NCBI RefSeq assembly: GCF_005047655.1
Contig: NZ_SUKF01000008.1
Span: 1-64,000 of the forward strand
Direction: 5' to 3'
Length of the DNA: 64,000 nt
DNA from: Sinimarinibacterium arenosum
GTDB taxonomy: Bacteria; Pseudomonadota; Gammaproteobacteria; Nevskiales; Nevskiaceae
The position numbers were made by a program, and so were the translations under genes. The notes below the pieces were generated by a model. It searched no databases and was not told where the DNA came from. It saw only the letters and a list, made by a program, of their open reading frames with translations. Below, one piece after another: positions 34,444-46,225 of the stretch. Position 1 is the stretch's first letter. Each line of letters begins with the position of its first letter.

Positions 34444-36558
34444 TTACGGTGAAGTGGCCGTATCCAGAACACAGCACTGCGGAGGGTCGTACGGCAACGC
34501 ACGGCTAGCCAGCGTGACGTCCGGCTGCAGCGCATCGCTGGCGATCAGTCCGACAGCGGAGATGGTGTACAGATAAGTGCCGGCGTCGTCCTGCATGAAC
34601 ACACTACGGCGCGGCTGCGCCGCATAGACCGGGTCGCCGCAGAGCATCGGCGACGTACCGGACGACGAGCCCATACACATGTCGTTCTGCGCCGTCAGCG
34701 CAGCATGATCAATGCGGCCGGTTTCCTGCAGCGGCGTGCCCGTGCCAGGCTCGACGCGTACGACTAGAAATCCGGCGAAATCGCTGCCATCGGAGCCACC
34801 GTAAGCCTGCAAAGGAACCGCCAGCGTGCCCGGAGTCGCAGCGGACGGCTGGTCGGCGAAATAATTGAACGCGTGCGGATCGTATTCAGCGGGGCTGTAG
34901 CTGTAACTGCCATCGCCTGCTGCCGGCGTGATCACCGAAAGCTGGCGGATGTGTTCAAGGTTGGACACATCAAACAACTGCAGTGCGACTTCGCCGGTCA
35001 GCTGCTGGTCATCGCCGGCACGTCCGATTGTAAGCAGATAGTTGTCGCCCAGCGGCATCAGATAGCTGGAAAAGCCCGGCAGCTTGAGCGTATCGGCGAC
35101 ACGCGGTCCGGCCGGATCGGACAGATCCAGGGCAAACAGCGGATCGATGCGCTGGTACGTCACCACGTAGCCGCGGTCGCCGACGAAACGCGCACCCTGA
35201 ATGGTCTCGCCGGGCGCCAAATCACGCAGCTGCCCGATCACCGGCATGCGTTCGGCGGCGCCGGCGTCCAACACCGTGACGTGATTGCGGGTTCCGCCAT
35301 CACGATCACTCTGCGTCGTCGCCATGCGCAGCATTCCCTGATACTCGGACATCTGATAGGCGTTGTTCAGCGAGCCGTCGACCAGCGCCAGCGCCTGATA
35401 GGCGGCCGGCCCACTTGCCGGCAGCGCCAGACGGTACACCACCGTCTGATCAACCTGCTGCGGATCGAAAAACCAGCCGAAGCTGGACTGCGCGAGATAC
35501 AGGTTGGCGGCCGAGGCGTACACCTGGTAGGCGTTGTTGACCACCCCTGCCGCAGCATGATCGGAACCGTCGGTGTCGAAGCTATCGATGACCGCGAGGC
35601 CCAGGGCAGTCGTGACGTCGGGATGCGAGATCGCTGCACAGGACAGCCAAGACTGCTGCTGCGCGCCCCCAGCGAACTGCTCGCGGACCCGCGGCAGGAA
35701 ATCATTGGGCTCAGCGGCGTCGACGCGCCGGCCGATTTCACTGCGCACCTCGGACTTGACCGCCGCCACCGTGCCGTCGTCGCCCCTGGCGATGGCATCG
35801 AAATAATTCTGGCGCAATCGCGCCAGCTCGTCGGCACCGTCGTAGAACCATGCCGGCAGCGGTACGTCAAAGCGGCTGACGCGGTGAATTCGCGAGCCAA
35901 TGCGGCGAGTCTGCAGGCTGTAGCCGTCGACGGAAACGCGTGCGGTTTCGGTTGGCGGGGCCTGCGGATCGTGCACATCGAGCATTACTGCGACCGCCTG
36001 TGCGCCGCCGTCATCGTAGCGGGCGCCCAGCACAACCAGGCGGCCTGCAGCTTCATCGAGATAGAAGTCGTCGGCGTGGAACGCCGGATCGTCAGCCGCC
36101 AGATCGACCGAGATGACGGGACGCTGTTCGAGCCCTTGCGGTGGAAACGCCGCCAGCGCATGCAGTTGGTGGTCGGAAAGAATGTACAACCGGCCGGCGT
36201 TATCGGCACGGACCACATCAGCCTCGTCAACACCGGATTCCTGCGCGTTGGTCGCGGACACGCGTTGCGGAGACGGCGGTGGCGTCATTTCGGATGCGGT
36301 GTCGGCCGAGTCGGCCGCGAATACCGGGCACGGCCCGTCAGCAAAGCAGTAATAGCGCGTGAGATATTGCTCGGTCAGCGCATCGGTGGTGTAGACAAGA
36401 AAATCGCTGCAGTCCGCCGCGAATGTCTTCAGAGCGAGCTTGGCCAGCGGGGTCGATACGGTGTCCTGCGATATCGGAGCCGGCGATCCACCGCCACCAC
36501 AGGCACTCAACAATCCCGCTGCCGTCAGCACAATGAGCCGCCGCATGTCGTTGCGCAT
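34444..36558 (-). CDS. Beta-propeller domain lipoprotein
   Basis: The 704 residues begin with a lipoprotein signal (MRRLIVLTAAGLLSAC, lipidated Cys about 20) and a Gly/Ser linker. The motif TNAQESGVDEADVVRADNAG and repeated blade-like segments (RLYILSDHQLHAL, GARFVGDRGYVVTYQ, DPLFALDLSDPAGPRV) identify the beta-propeller family distantly related to WD40. Function is unknown; such proteins are surface or periplasmic. Start at 36558 or at the fifth codon, 36546. It sits exactly between two copies of the ATL 3' end, suggesting it arrived by insertion or duplication. Confidence 0.85.
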   Translation of the reverse strand: MRNDMRRLIVLTAAGLLSACGGGGSPAPISQDTVSTPLAKLALKTFAADCSDFLVYTTDALTEQYLTRYYCFADGPCPVFAADSADTASEMTPPPSPQRVSATNAQESGVDEADVVRADNAGRLYILSDHQLHALAAFPPQGLEQRPVISVDLAADDPAFHADDFYLDEAAGRLVVLGARYDDGGAQAVAVMLDVHDPQAPPTETARVSVDGYSLQTRRIGSRIHRVSRFDVPLPAWFYDGADELARLRQNYFDAIARGDDGTVAAVKSEVRSEIGRRVDAAEPNDFLPRVREQFAGGAQQQSWLSCAAISHPDVTTALGLAVIDSFDTDGSDHAAAGVVNNAYQVYASAANLYLAQSSFGWFFDPQQVDQTVVYRLALPASGPAAYQALALVDGSLNNAYQMSEYQGMLRMATTQSDRDGGTRNHVTVLDAGAAERMPVIGQLRDLAPGETIQGARFVGDRGYVVTYQRIDPLFALDLSDPAGPRVADTLKLPGFSSYLMPLGDNYLLTIGRAGDDQQLTGEVALQLFDVSNLEHIRQLSVITPAAGDGSYSYSPAEYDPHAFNYFADQPSAATPGTLAVPLQAYGGSDGSDFAGFLVVRVEPGTGTPLQETGRIDHAALTAQNDMCMGSSSGTSPMLCGDPVYAAQPRRSVFMQDDAGTYLYTISAVGLIASDALQPDVTLASRALPYDPPQCCVLDTATSP

Positions 36559-36791
36559 CCGTATGCTCCGTCGTGACCGGGGGCCAGTATAAATTCGCCG
36601 ATGGCGTCGTGGACGTCTGCGGCAAAGGTCGGGCCCTCAAACCGAAGACCGCATCCGGCGGCTTTCGAGTTCGACGCGGCGAATCCGGCGCATCGCTGCC
36701 CCTCCTGCATAGTCGGCGTCACCGTGCAGCCATCGGCTGATTCGATATGCACTGCGCGCGCTCCGCACACCGCCACGTGATCCAGCTGGGT

Positions 36792-37127
36792 TCAGTCCAG
36801 CACCGGTGCGCTGCTCTGCGGCTGCCAGCGGTAGCGCGCCAGATCGATGCGTCCATCCACATTCGGGACACCTTCGTCCGCCAGACGCTGCAGCTGCTGG
36901 CGGTACGCGGGGCCCTCAGGATCGAACGACGGCCGCCCCTGGGCATTGATCACGCGATGCCAGGGCAGATCATGCCCGGTAGGCAGATGGCTCAGGGCAT
37001 ATCCCGCAAGGCGCGGACGTTTGGGGAATCCTGCCTGCGCGGCCACCTGACCGTAGGTCGCCACGCGCCCACGCGGAATACGGCGGACAACGGCCAGAAT
37101 CAGCACGCAGTCGTCGTCGCGGCTCAT
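36792..37127 (-). CDS. Alkyltransferase-like protein (ATL), DNA-damage recognition
   Basis: The 111 residues match the MGMT/Ogt DNA-binding domain (IPRGRVATYGQVAAQAGFP, ALSHLPTG), but the catalytic PCHRV is PWHRV with W56 in place of the alkyl-accepting Cys. This is the hallmark of ATL proteins, which bind O6-alkylguanine and hand lesions to nucleotide-excision repair without dealkylation. The start at 37127 gives family length. Its last third is duplicated at 34190. Confidence 0.93.
   Translation of the reverse strand: MSRDDDCVLILAVVRRIPRGRVATYGQVAAQAGFPKRPRLAGYALSHLPTGHDLPWHRVINAQGRPSFDPEGPAYRQQLQRLADEGVPNVDGRIDLARYRWQPQSSAPVLD
36802..36897 (+). repeat. 96-bp direct repeat, right copy (inside intact ATL gene)
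   Basis: Identical to 34202-34297. This copy belongs to the intact gene, so it is the likely original. No terminal inverted repeats, integrase or target-site duplication were seen between the copies. Confidence 0.95.
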
Positions 37128-37164
37128 CCGCAAATCCCGCCACGATGGCGGGCACGCACTGCGC

Positions 37165-37554
37165 TCAGGCGGCGACGGACAACAGATTGAACGACGGATC
37201 GCCGCTGCGGTTGCGGGCGCTCCAGTCCAGCCGCCAGGCGTTGGCTTCGAGCCGCCCGATCCAGGCCTGCGCCAGAGCGTCGGCATAGCCGCGACCGAAG
37301 TGCGACGGCGTGCGACAGTCGTCGACCCAGACCATGCAGTGGTTGTCCGAGCCGGCGCACAGTCGCAGCAGATAGTCGCCATTCTCGGCGCGGCTGACGA
37401 ACAGCCCGCAGATGGCATCGCCGCTGGCGGACGGTGCCGCACGGGTCAGCAGAAAACTCGCCAGCAAGGTCTCGTTGCCGGCAATCCATTCGCGCATCGC
37501 CAGATGCGAGGTCGCGGTGGGGAGGGTCGGGGACAGCGCAGGGATCGTGTTCAT
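37165..37554 (-). CDS. Hypothetical protein
   Basis: The 129-residue protein lacks a signal peptide or membrane helix. It has a hydrophobic core pattern (LLASFLLTR, YLLRLCAGSDNHCMVWV, WRLDWSARN) consistent with a small globular cytoplasmic protein, and several Cys. I do not recognise a family. It lies 37 bp upstream of the ATL gene on the same strand and may be co-transcribed with it. Confidence 0.55.
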   Translation of the reverse strand: MNTIPALSPTLPTATSHLAMREWIAGNETLLASFLLTRAAPSASGDAICGLFVSRAENGDYLLRLCAGSDNHCMVWVDDCRTPSHFGRGYADALAQAWIGRLEANAWRLDWSARNRSGDPSFNLLSVAA

Positions 37555-37725
37555 GCTCTGGTTGTCGGTCGCGCAGCGCTCGGTCTGAGCAGGTAATTGT
37601 CCGCATCGAATGTAGGAAAATTACCTTTTGCGCGTAGGACATTATTTGGGTCCGGACATCCGCCGGCAAGTATTCAGGCTCGATTTCCTAGCGGATAGCC
37701 GCTCGCAAACCACGCCGGAACACCG

Positions 37726-38619
37726 TCAGACCGTCAACAGGCCGTCGGCGACGCGCACGGCAAAGCCGCCGACACGCACAGCGGTGACCACCGATCCGGC
37801 CCGCTCCGCCGCCACGTGCAGCTGACTCGGCCGTCCCATTTCCAGGCCCTGATGAATCATCCACTGCAGGCGCCCTTCGACAATCGGCGAATCCGTTGCC
37901 AGCGCGCCGGCCAGGGCCGCCGCCGCAGAGCCGGTGGCCGGGTCCTCGGCCACGCCCAGCGCCGGCGCGAACATGCGTGCGCGCAGTTCGCCTTCATAAC
38001 CGCGCGCATACACATACAGCTCCTGCGCCCACTGGCCGGCCAGGGCGTTGCGCCAGGCCGTGACGTCAAGATCGATCGCCGCCAGCACTTCCGGAGCGCG
38101 CACCGGTACCAGCACGAACGGCAGCCCGCAGGACACCGCGCGCGGGCGCTCGTCATTGCTGCCCAGATCTTCGACCGACAGGCCCAGGATCTGCGCCAGC
38201 ACGGCGTCCGGCGGCGCCGGCGCGAATTCAGGCAGCTGCGCCGCAGTCAGCTCGGCATAGGCCGGGCGACCCAGCGCACGTCGCACCCGCACCGGCACCG
38301 GGCCGATGCCTTCCTCGAGCACGAAGCGCTCGTCCTCGCCCTGCGGGGCAAAGCCTAGCTCGGACAGCAGGCAGGCGCTGCCGATGGTGGGGTGGCCGGC
38401 GAAGGCCATTTCGCGGGCCGGCGTGAAAATGCGCAGCCGCGACAACGCGTTCTCGATCGTCGGAGTCTGGATGAACACCGTCTCCGACAGATTGAATTCG
38501 CGCGCGATCTGCTGCATCTGCGCCGTGTTGAGCACGTCGGCGTCGAGCACGACCGCAAGGGGATTGCCGGTGAATGCCTGCTCGGTAAACACGTCGAGCA
38601 TGTAGTAGCGCAGCTGCAT
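37726..38619 (-). CDS. PhzF-family isomerase/epimerase-like protein
   Basis: The 297 residues show the PhzF pattern: YYMLDVFTEQAFTGNPLAVVLDAD at the N terminus, FNLSETVFI, LRIFTPAREMAFAGHPTIGSA with the conserved acidic/His residues, and EDPATGSAAAALAG near the C terminus. PhzF is an isomerase in phenazine synthesis; most homologues, including this one without other phenazine genes, have unknown substrates. Start at 38619 fits the first strand. Divergent from the sugar-transporter operon; the 275-bp gap (38620-38894) has an AT-rich patch near 38690-38750 that probably holds promoters, but I see no clear operator. Confidence 0.9.
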   Translation of the reverse strand: MQLRYYMLDVFTEQAFTGNPLAVVLDADVLNTAQMQQIAREFNLSETVFIQTPTIENALSRLRIFTPAREMAFAGHPTIGSACLLSELGFAPQGEDERFVLEEGIGPVPVRVRRALGRPAYAELTAAQLPEFAPAPPDAVLAQILGLSVEDLGSNDERPRAVSCGLPFVLVPVRAPEVLAAIDLDVTAWRNALAGQWAQELYVYARGYEGELRARMFAPALGVAEDPATGSAAAALAGALATDSPIVEGRLQWMIHQGLEMGRPSQLHVAAERAGSVVTAVRVGGFAVRVADGLLTV

Positions 38620-38894
38620 GGATCTTCTTTCACGGAAGGACTCGGACCCCGGATTGTGCGCGTGCGCGCGGCGAACGCAAGTCTCCGTGACCAATAATCG
38701 CGATATTTTCTGTCATCGTCGTCGATCTGCGCACATCTTTTGTTAGCATGGCGCCTCTGGTCGGTGATCTGATCCGCCCCACAAGGCCGCGAGCTGCAGA
38801 TCATCCGGCGCCGTCCGTGCACACCCCCGCCGTGACCGTCCGCAGCGCCCGCGCTGCCCAGAACGTTCACCGGCGTCTCAGGAGCCCAGACGCG

Positions 38895-40235
38895 ATGCGT
38901 TCACCCCGCGCCCCCAGGCCACACCGTCCCGTCCGCCGTCGCGCGGCGCGCGGCGCCGGTGCCGGATGGCGCGCCGTACCGCTCGCGCTGGGTCTGCTGC
39001 TGAGCTTCGCGGGCGGCGCGGCACAGGCGGCGGACCTGTCGATCTCCTGCGGCGCGCTGGGTCAGGAGCTGCGGCTGTGCCAGGACGCCGTCGACGCCTG
39101 GTCGCGCAAGACCGGGCATCGGGTGCAAGTGGTGTCGACGCCGAACTCGGCGACCGAACGTCTGGCGCTGTACCAGCAGATCCTGGCCGCGCGCTCGTCC
39201 GACATCGACATCATGCAGATCGACGTGGTCTGGCCCGGCACACTGGCACCGCATCTGGTCGATCTGTCCCAGTACATCGGGCCTGGAACCACCGCGACGC
39301 ATTTCAAATCGCTGATCGACAACGACACCGTCGACGGCGCACTGGTGGCGATGCCGTGGTTCACCGACGCCGGCGTGCTGTTCTACCGCAAGGACCTGCT
39401 CGAGAAATACAACGAGCCAGTACCGAAAACCTGGACCGAGCTGACGCGCATCGCGCGCCGCATCCAGAACGCCGAACGCGCCGCCGGGCACGCGCGCATG
39501 CAGGGCTTCGTATTCCAGGCCAAGGGCTACGAAGGCCTCACCTGCAACGCGCTGGAATGGATCGACAGCTTCGGCGGCGGCACGCTGGTCGACGACCACG
39601 GCGCGATCACCGTCGACAACCCGCGCGCCGCGGCGGCGCTGGATCTGGCGGCGAGCTGGATCGGCGACATCGCCCCCGAAGGCGTGCTGAACTACGACGA
39701 GGAACAGAGCCGCGGCGTGTTCCAGTCCAGCAACGCCGTGTTCATGCGCAACTGGCCTTACGCCTGGGCGCTGGCCAATGCCGAAGACAGCCCGATCCGC
39801 GGTCAAGTGGGCGTCACCGCGCTGCCAGCCGGCGGTACCGACGGCCACCCCAGCGGCGTGCTCGGCGGCTGGCAGCTGGCAGTATCGAAATACTCGGCGC
39901 ATCCGGCGCTGGCGGCGGATCTGGTGCGGCACCTGACCGCCGCGTCCGAACAGAAACGCCGCGCCGTCATCGGCGCCTACAACCCGACGATCCCGGCGCT
40001 GTACCGCGACCCCGAGGTTCTGGATGCGGTGCCGTTCTTCGGCCAGCTCTACACCAGTTTCGAGCACGCGGTGGCGCGGCCCTCGCGCATCACCGGCAGC
40101 AAGTACAACCGTGTCAGTGCCGCGTTCTACAACACCGTGCACGACATCCTCGCGCGCCGGCAGCCGGCGGAACCGCAGCTGCGGGCGCTGGCACAGCGCC
40201 GGCTGCAGCGCCTGTCGCGGGACGGCCAGTGGTGA
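38895..40235 (+). CDS. Sugar ABC transporter substrate-binding protein (ThuE/trehalose-maltose type)
   Basis: The 446 residues start with a long Arg-rich n-region and a signal segment (VPLALGLLLSFAGGAAQA), then a family 1 solute-binding protein: DIDIMQIDVVWPGTLAPHL, GALVAMPWFTDAGVLFYRKDLLEKY, FQAKGYEGLTCNALEWI, SSNAVFMRNWPYAWALA. The WPGTLAPH and GLTCNALEW segments are typical of ThuE/LpqY-like binders of trehalose, maltose or sucrose. The exact sugar is inferred. First gene of a four-gene importer operon. Confidence 0.88.
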   Translation: MRSPRAPRPHRPVRRRAARGAGAGWRAVPLALGLLLSFAGGAAQAADLSISCGALGQELRLCQDAVDAWSRKTGHRVQVVSTPNSATERLALYQQILAARSSDIDIMQIDVVWPGTLAPHLVDLSQYIGPGTTATHFKSLIDNDTVDGALVAMPWFTDAGVLFYRKDLLEKYNEPVPKTWTELTRIARRIQNAERAAGHARMQGFVFQAKGYEGLTCNALEWIDSFGGGTLVDDHGAITVDNPRAAAALDLAASWIGDIAPEGVLNYDEEQSRGVFQSSNAVFMRNWPYAWALANAEDSPIRGQVGVTALPAGGTDGHPSGVLGGWQLAVSKYSAHPALAADLVRHLTAASEQKRRAVIGAYNPTIPALYRDPEVLDAVPFFGQLYTSFEHAVARPSRITGSKYNRVSAAFYNTVHDILARRQPAEPQLRALAQRRLQRLSRDGQW

Positions 40236-40249
40236 GCCGGACCTCCGCA

Positions 40250-41143
40250 ATGCCGGCGCCGCGCTCGCGGCTGGCACGCCAGCGCATCCGCGCCGCGTGG
40301 TGGATGCTGGCGCCGATGCTGATCGTGCTGCTGGGCGTCGCCGGCTGGCCGTTGGCGCGCACGATCTGGCTCGGCTTCACCGAAGCCGGTCTGGCTGACG
40401 TTGAAGCGCCGCGCTTCATCGGCCTGACCAACTATGTCTACCTGCTGCAGGACCCGGACTGGTGGCGCGCCGTGCGCAACACCGCCGTCTTCGCCGGTGC
40501 ATCGGTCGCGCTCGAAACCGCGCTGGGACTGATCATCGCGCTATCGCTAAATGCGCACTTCCGCGGACGCGGCGCGCTGCGCGCTGCGATCCTGGTGCCG
40601 TGGGCGATCCCGACCGTGGTGTCGGCGCAGATGTGGCGCTGGATGTTCAACGACGTCTTCGGCGTGATCAATCATGTGCTGCTCGCGGTACACGCGATCG
40701 ACACGCCCATCGCCTGGACCGCGTCGCCGGACACCGCGCTGCTGTCGATCATCCTGGTCGACGTCTGGAAGACCACGCCGTTCATGGCGCTGCTGCTGCT
40801 CGCCGGCCTGCAGATGCTGCCGCAGGAATGCTTCGAGAGCGCCAGGGTCGACGGCGTGCATCCGCTCAAGGTGTTCTTCCGCATCACCCTGCCGCTGCTG
40901 AAGCCCGCGCTGACCGTGGCGATCATCTTCCGCGTGCTCGACGCGCTGCGCGTGTTCGATCTGGTCTACGTCATCAGCGGCAACAACCGCGACACCATGT
41001 CGATGTCGGTCTACGCGCGCCAGCAGCTGGTCGATTTCCAGGACGTCGGCTACGGCTCGGCGGCCGCGACGCTGGTGTTCGCGATCATCGCGCTGTTCAC
41101 GGTGATCTACCTGAGCGCGTCACGCGCCGGCCGGGAGCTCTGA
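40250..41143 (+). CDS. Sugar ABC transporter permease (MalF/ThuF type)
   Basis: The ~297-residue inner-membrane protein has six helices, beginning [24 protein letters not shown], and an EAA loop ([23 protein letters not shown]). A GTG at 40232 overlaps the previous stop and is an alternative start. It pairs with the permease at 41146. Confidence 0.9.
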   Translation: MPAPRSRLARQRIRAAWWMLAPMLIVLLGVAGWPLARTIWLGFTEAGLADVEAPRFIGLTNYVYLLQDPDWWRAVRNTAVFAGASVALETALGLIIALSLNAHFRGRGALRAAILVPWAIPTVVSAQMWRWMFNDVFGVINHVLLAVHAIDTPIAWTASPDTALLSIILVDVWKTTPFMALLLLAGLQMLPQECFESARVDGVHPLKVFFRITLPLLKPALTVAIIFRVLDALRVFDLVYVISGNNRDTMSMSVYARQQLVDFQDVGYGSAAATLVFAIIALFTVIYLSASRAGREL

Positions 41144-41145
41144 GC

Positions 41146-41985
<840 letters not shown>

Positions 41986-42013
41986 GACGCACGCGCAAGG
42001 AGAACCGCATCGC

Positions 42014-43111
<1,098 letters not shown>

Positions 43112-43135
43112 CTGCGCGTGGCTCGCAGCGCGGGG

Positions 43136-44023
43136 TCAGCGTTCGAGATCGTCCAGCGACTTCGGCCAGCTGTCCTTGAGCAGACGCGACAGCGCGCGGT
43201 CGGCGAGGATGCGCCCTTCGGTCTGGCAGCCGGCGCAGTAGTTGGCCTCGCTGTCGGCATAGACGATGCGCTGCACCGGCGCGCCGCACACCGGACAGGG
43301 CTGACGGTAACGCCCATGCACCGCCATCTGCGGATGAAACGCCGTGACTTTCGGCGGCCAGTCATTCCGCGCCTCCGTACGCAGACGCTCGGTCCACTCG
43401 CGCAGCGTCGACTGCATGGCCTCGTACAGCGCGTGTTGTTCCTGCGGGGCCAGCACGGCGGCGCGCTTGAACGGTGACAGGCACGCGCGATGCAGGATTT
43501 CATCCGAGTACGCATTGCCGATTCCAGCGAACTCGGCCGGGTCGGTCAACGCGCGCTTCAGGGTGTGACGACTGCGCGCAAGTTGCGCACGGAAGGTTTC
43601 AAAATCCGCCGTGAGCGGTTCAAGGCCGCCGCGCTCGAACGCCTGCAATTGCGCGGCGCCTTCGACCAGATGCAAGGACGCGCGGCGCTTGCTGCCGGAT
43701 TCGGTCAGCAGCAGCGTGCCGTGCTCGAAATCGAACGCCGCCAGACCGCCACTCTTGGGCAGCGCCGCGCCGGGCTTCTTCCAGTGCAACCGACCCAGCC
43801 GCATCAGATGAATCACCGCGTAGAGATCACCGCCGAAACGCAGCACCACGCGCTTGCCGATCCGATCGGTACCCAACAAGTGACGCCCGACGAAGTCAGC
43901 CGGCTGCGGGCTCACCGTGCGCAACACGAAAGGATTGCCGATGCGCAGCGCGCGCAAGGGCTGTGCAACGGCCTTGCGTTCGATGCATTCGAGATAGACG
44001 CTCAGATCCGGCAACTCGGGCAT
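43136..44023 (-). CDS. Fpg/Nei-family DNA glycosylase
   Basis: The 295 residues begin MPELPD, giving the catalytic Pro2 and Glu3, with the helix-two-turn-helix segment (AEFAGIGNAYSDEILHRACLSP) and a C-terminal zinc finger (CPVCGAPVQRI...YCAGCQT). It excises oxidised bases with AP-lyase activity. It is more divergent from classical MutM than usual, and it has a 20-residue tail after the zinc finger, so substrate preference is uncertain. Start chosen at MPELPD because the N-terminal Pro is the nucleophile. Confidence 0.9.
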   Translation of the reverse strand: MPELPDLSVYLECIERKAVAQPLRALRIGNPFVLRTVSPQPADFVGRHLLGTDRIGKRVVLRFGGDLYAVIHLMRLGRLHWKKPGAALPKSGGLAAFDFEHGTLLLTESGSKRRASLHLVEGAAQLQAFERGGLEPLTADFETFRAQLARSRHTLKRALTDPAEFAGIGNAYSDEILHRACLSPFKRAAVLAPQEQHALYEAMQSTLREWTERLRTEARNDWPPKVTAFHPQMAVHGRYRQPCPVCGAPVQRIVYADSEANYCAGCQTEGRILADRALSRLLKDSWPKSLDDLER

Positions 44024-44129
44024 GGCAATCGGCCATCCGCTATCGACGGCGATCAGTCTAAACCGCCACACGCGGCATCCGGTGCACGGTTCACCCATCG
44101 GCGCGGGGCATCGGCCATACTGACTGACG

Positions 44130-45422
44130 ATGCTCCTGAACCTCGCCATTGTCATCCTGCTGATCCTGCTCAACGGCATGCTTGCGATGTCCGAGCTGGC
44201 CGTGGTGTCGTCGCGACGCGCGCGCCTGCAGGCGATGAAGCGCCGCGGGGTTCACGGCGCCAGCGCCGCGCTGCAGCTCAAGCAACAGCTCGGTTCTTTG
44301 CTGAGCACCATCCAGATCGGCATCACCCTGATCGGCGTTCTCGCCGGCGCATTCAGTGGCGCCACACTGGCGAGTCCGCTGGCGCAGGCGCTGAGCGCAT
44401 CCGGCGTTCTGCAGAACTACGCCGACGAGATTGCACTGGCTGTCGTCGTGAGCACGATCACGTATCTGTCGCTGATCGTTGGAGAGCTGGTGCCGAAGCA
44501 GATCGCCTTGCGCAATCCCGAGCGGATTGCCAGCGCAATCGCGCCCCTGATGCGCCGCCTGATGCGCCTGAGCTCACCGCTGGTGCGCCTGATGGATCTG
44601 TCCAGTACCGCGCTGCTGAAATTGTTGCCGTCGCATACGGGACCGACCACGCGCGTGACCGACGAGGAAATTCACGCCATCGTTGCCGAAGCCGCGTCGA
44701 CCGGCGTCGTCGAGCCGGAGGAACGCATGATGATCGCCGCAGTGATGCGTCTGGCCGATCGCAGCGTGCGCGCGGTGATGACACCGCGACAGTATCTGGA
44801 CTGGATCGATTTGGATGAACCGGTCGAACAACAGCGCGCGACGCTGCGCGCGAGCCAGCATTCGCGCTTGATCGCGGCGCGGGGCGATATCGACCAGTTC
44901 GTCGGCATCGTGTCGACCAAGCGCCTGCTCGACGCCCAGCTCGACGGCGGTACGGCCGTATTGCCGGCGGCCCACGTCGAGGACGCGCTGGTGCTGCCGG
45001 AAAGCGTGGCCGCCCTCGGCGCCATCGCCAAGCTCAAGCAGTCACCGATTCATGCGGCCATTGTGGTCGACGAATTCGGCAGCCTGCAGGGTCTGGTCAC
45101 GGTGACTGACATCCTCTCGGCCATCGCCGGGGAGTTCGACCTTGATGAACCACCCCCAATGATGCAGCGCCGCAGCGACGGATCGTGGTGGGTCGATGGC
45201 GAGTTGTCCGCCGGCGAGCTGGCGGAGCGCCTGCAACTGGATCTGCCGGACCGGAATGCCTACGAAACCGTGGCGGGTCTGGTGCTGCAGCTGCTTGGGC
45301 ATCTGCCCGAGCGGGGCGAAACCGTCGACCTGCCGCCGTGGCGCTTTGAAGTGCTGGAACTGGAGGGTCGACGCATCGACAAGCTCGGCATCCGTCGCCT
45401 GGACGCGACCACGTCGCGCTGA
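44130..45422 (+). CDS. CorC/HlyC (CNNM) family membrane protein
   Basis: The 430 residues comprise an N-terminal CNNM/DUF21 domain with about four membrane segments (LLNLAIVILLILLNGMLAMSEL, LLSTIQIGITLIGVLAGAF, IALAVVVSTITYLSLIVGEL), a CBS-domain pair (AVMTPRQYLDWID; LVTVTDILSAI) and the C-terminal CorC_HlyC domain (DGSWWVDGELSAGELAERL). Homologues affect Mg/Co transport; the name hemolysin is historical. Confidence 0.92.
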   Translation: MLLNLAIVILLILLNGMLAMSELAVVSSRRARLQAMKRRGVHGASAALQLKQQLGSLLSTIQIGITLIGVLAGAFSGATLASPLAQALSASGVLQNYADEIALAVVVSTITYLSLIVGELVPKQIALRNPERIASAIAPLMRRLMRLSSPLVRLMDLSSTALLKLLPSHTGPTTRVTDEEIHAIVAEAASTGVVEPEERMMIAAVMRLADRSVRAVMTPRQYLDWIDLDEPVEQQRATLRASQHSRLIAARGDIDQFVGIVSTKRLLDAQLDGGTAVLPAAHVEDALVLPESVAALGAIAKLKQSPIHAAIVVDEFGSLQGLVTVTDILSAIAGEFDLDEPPPMMQRRSDGSWWVDGELSAGELAERLQLDLPDRNAYETVAGLVLQLLGHLPERGETVDLPPWRFEVLELEGRRIDKLGIRRLDATTSR

Positions 45423-45640
45423 ACCTTCCTGCATGCCTGGGCCGACAACGCCGCACCGGCTACGCGCGCCGTGCGTGAACCGCTCGACCCGCACAGCGAC
45501 CGTCCGGCGTCGATCCTGTTCATCGCCGAGCCTGCACCGTTCCTGCGCATTCAGGCGGACTGAACGACCTTTTCAGAACATTTAGCTTTTCCGTCACCGT
45601 CGCGGCCCTCTAGCATGCGGGCTCGCCTCCGGGAACACCG

Positions 45641-46225
45641 ATGAGCCGCCAGGACCCTTCTGACCTGCAGCGCTACAGTCTGACCGCCCAGCTCGGACAC
45701 TGGCTGACCGCGCTGCTGCTGTGTGCGGCGTTCCCGATCGGCTTCTATATGGTCGAGCTGGCGCTGTCGCCGACCAAGCTGAAGCTGTTCTCGTATCACA
45801 AGTGGATCGGCGTCACGGTGTTCGCGCTGGTGCTGCTGCGCCTGCTCTGGCGCAGCGTGAGTCCGCCGCCGCCATCTCCGGCGATGCCGTCCTGGGCGCT
45901 GCGCACCGCACAGATCACGCATCGCTTGCTGTATCTGCTGCTGCTTGCGGTGCCGCTGAGCGGCTGGCTGATGAGTTCGGCCAAGGGCTTCCAGACGGTC
46001 TACCTGGCGCAGCTGCCGATTCCCGATCTGATCGGCAAGGATCCCGCGCTCGGCGCGGCGCTGGAATCGGTGCACTGGATACTGAACAAGATGCTGCTCG
46101 GCGCCATCACGCTGCACGTCGCCGCGGCACTGAAACATCACTTTGTCGATCGCGATGCCGTGCTGCTGCGCATGCTGCCGGCGCTGCGCCGCTCGACACC
46201 TCTTGCCGCCCACGGAGAACGATGA
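45641..46225 (+). CDS. Cytochrome b561-type membrane protein
   Basis: The 194 residues have four membrane helices with haem-ligand His residues (AQLGHWLTALL, SYHKWIGVTV, LHVAAALKHHF; also HRLLYLLLLAVPLSGWLM). It carries two b haems and passes electrons across the inner membrane, often to YceI-type or superoxide-related partners. It overlaps the YceI gene by 4 bases. Confidence 0.92.
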   Translation: MSRQDPSDLQRYSLTAQLGHWLTALLLCAAFPIGFYMVELALSPTKLKLFSYHKWIGVTVFALVLLRLLWRSVSPPPPSPAMPSWALRTAQITHRLLYLLLLAVPLSGWLMSSAKGFQTVYLAQLPIPDLIGKDPALGAALESVHWILNKMLLGAITLHVAAALKHHFVDRDAVLLRMLPALRRSTPLAAHGER

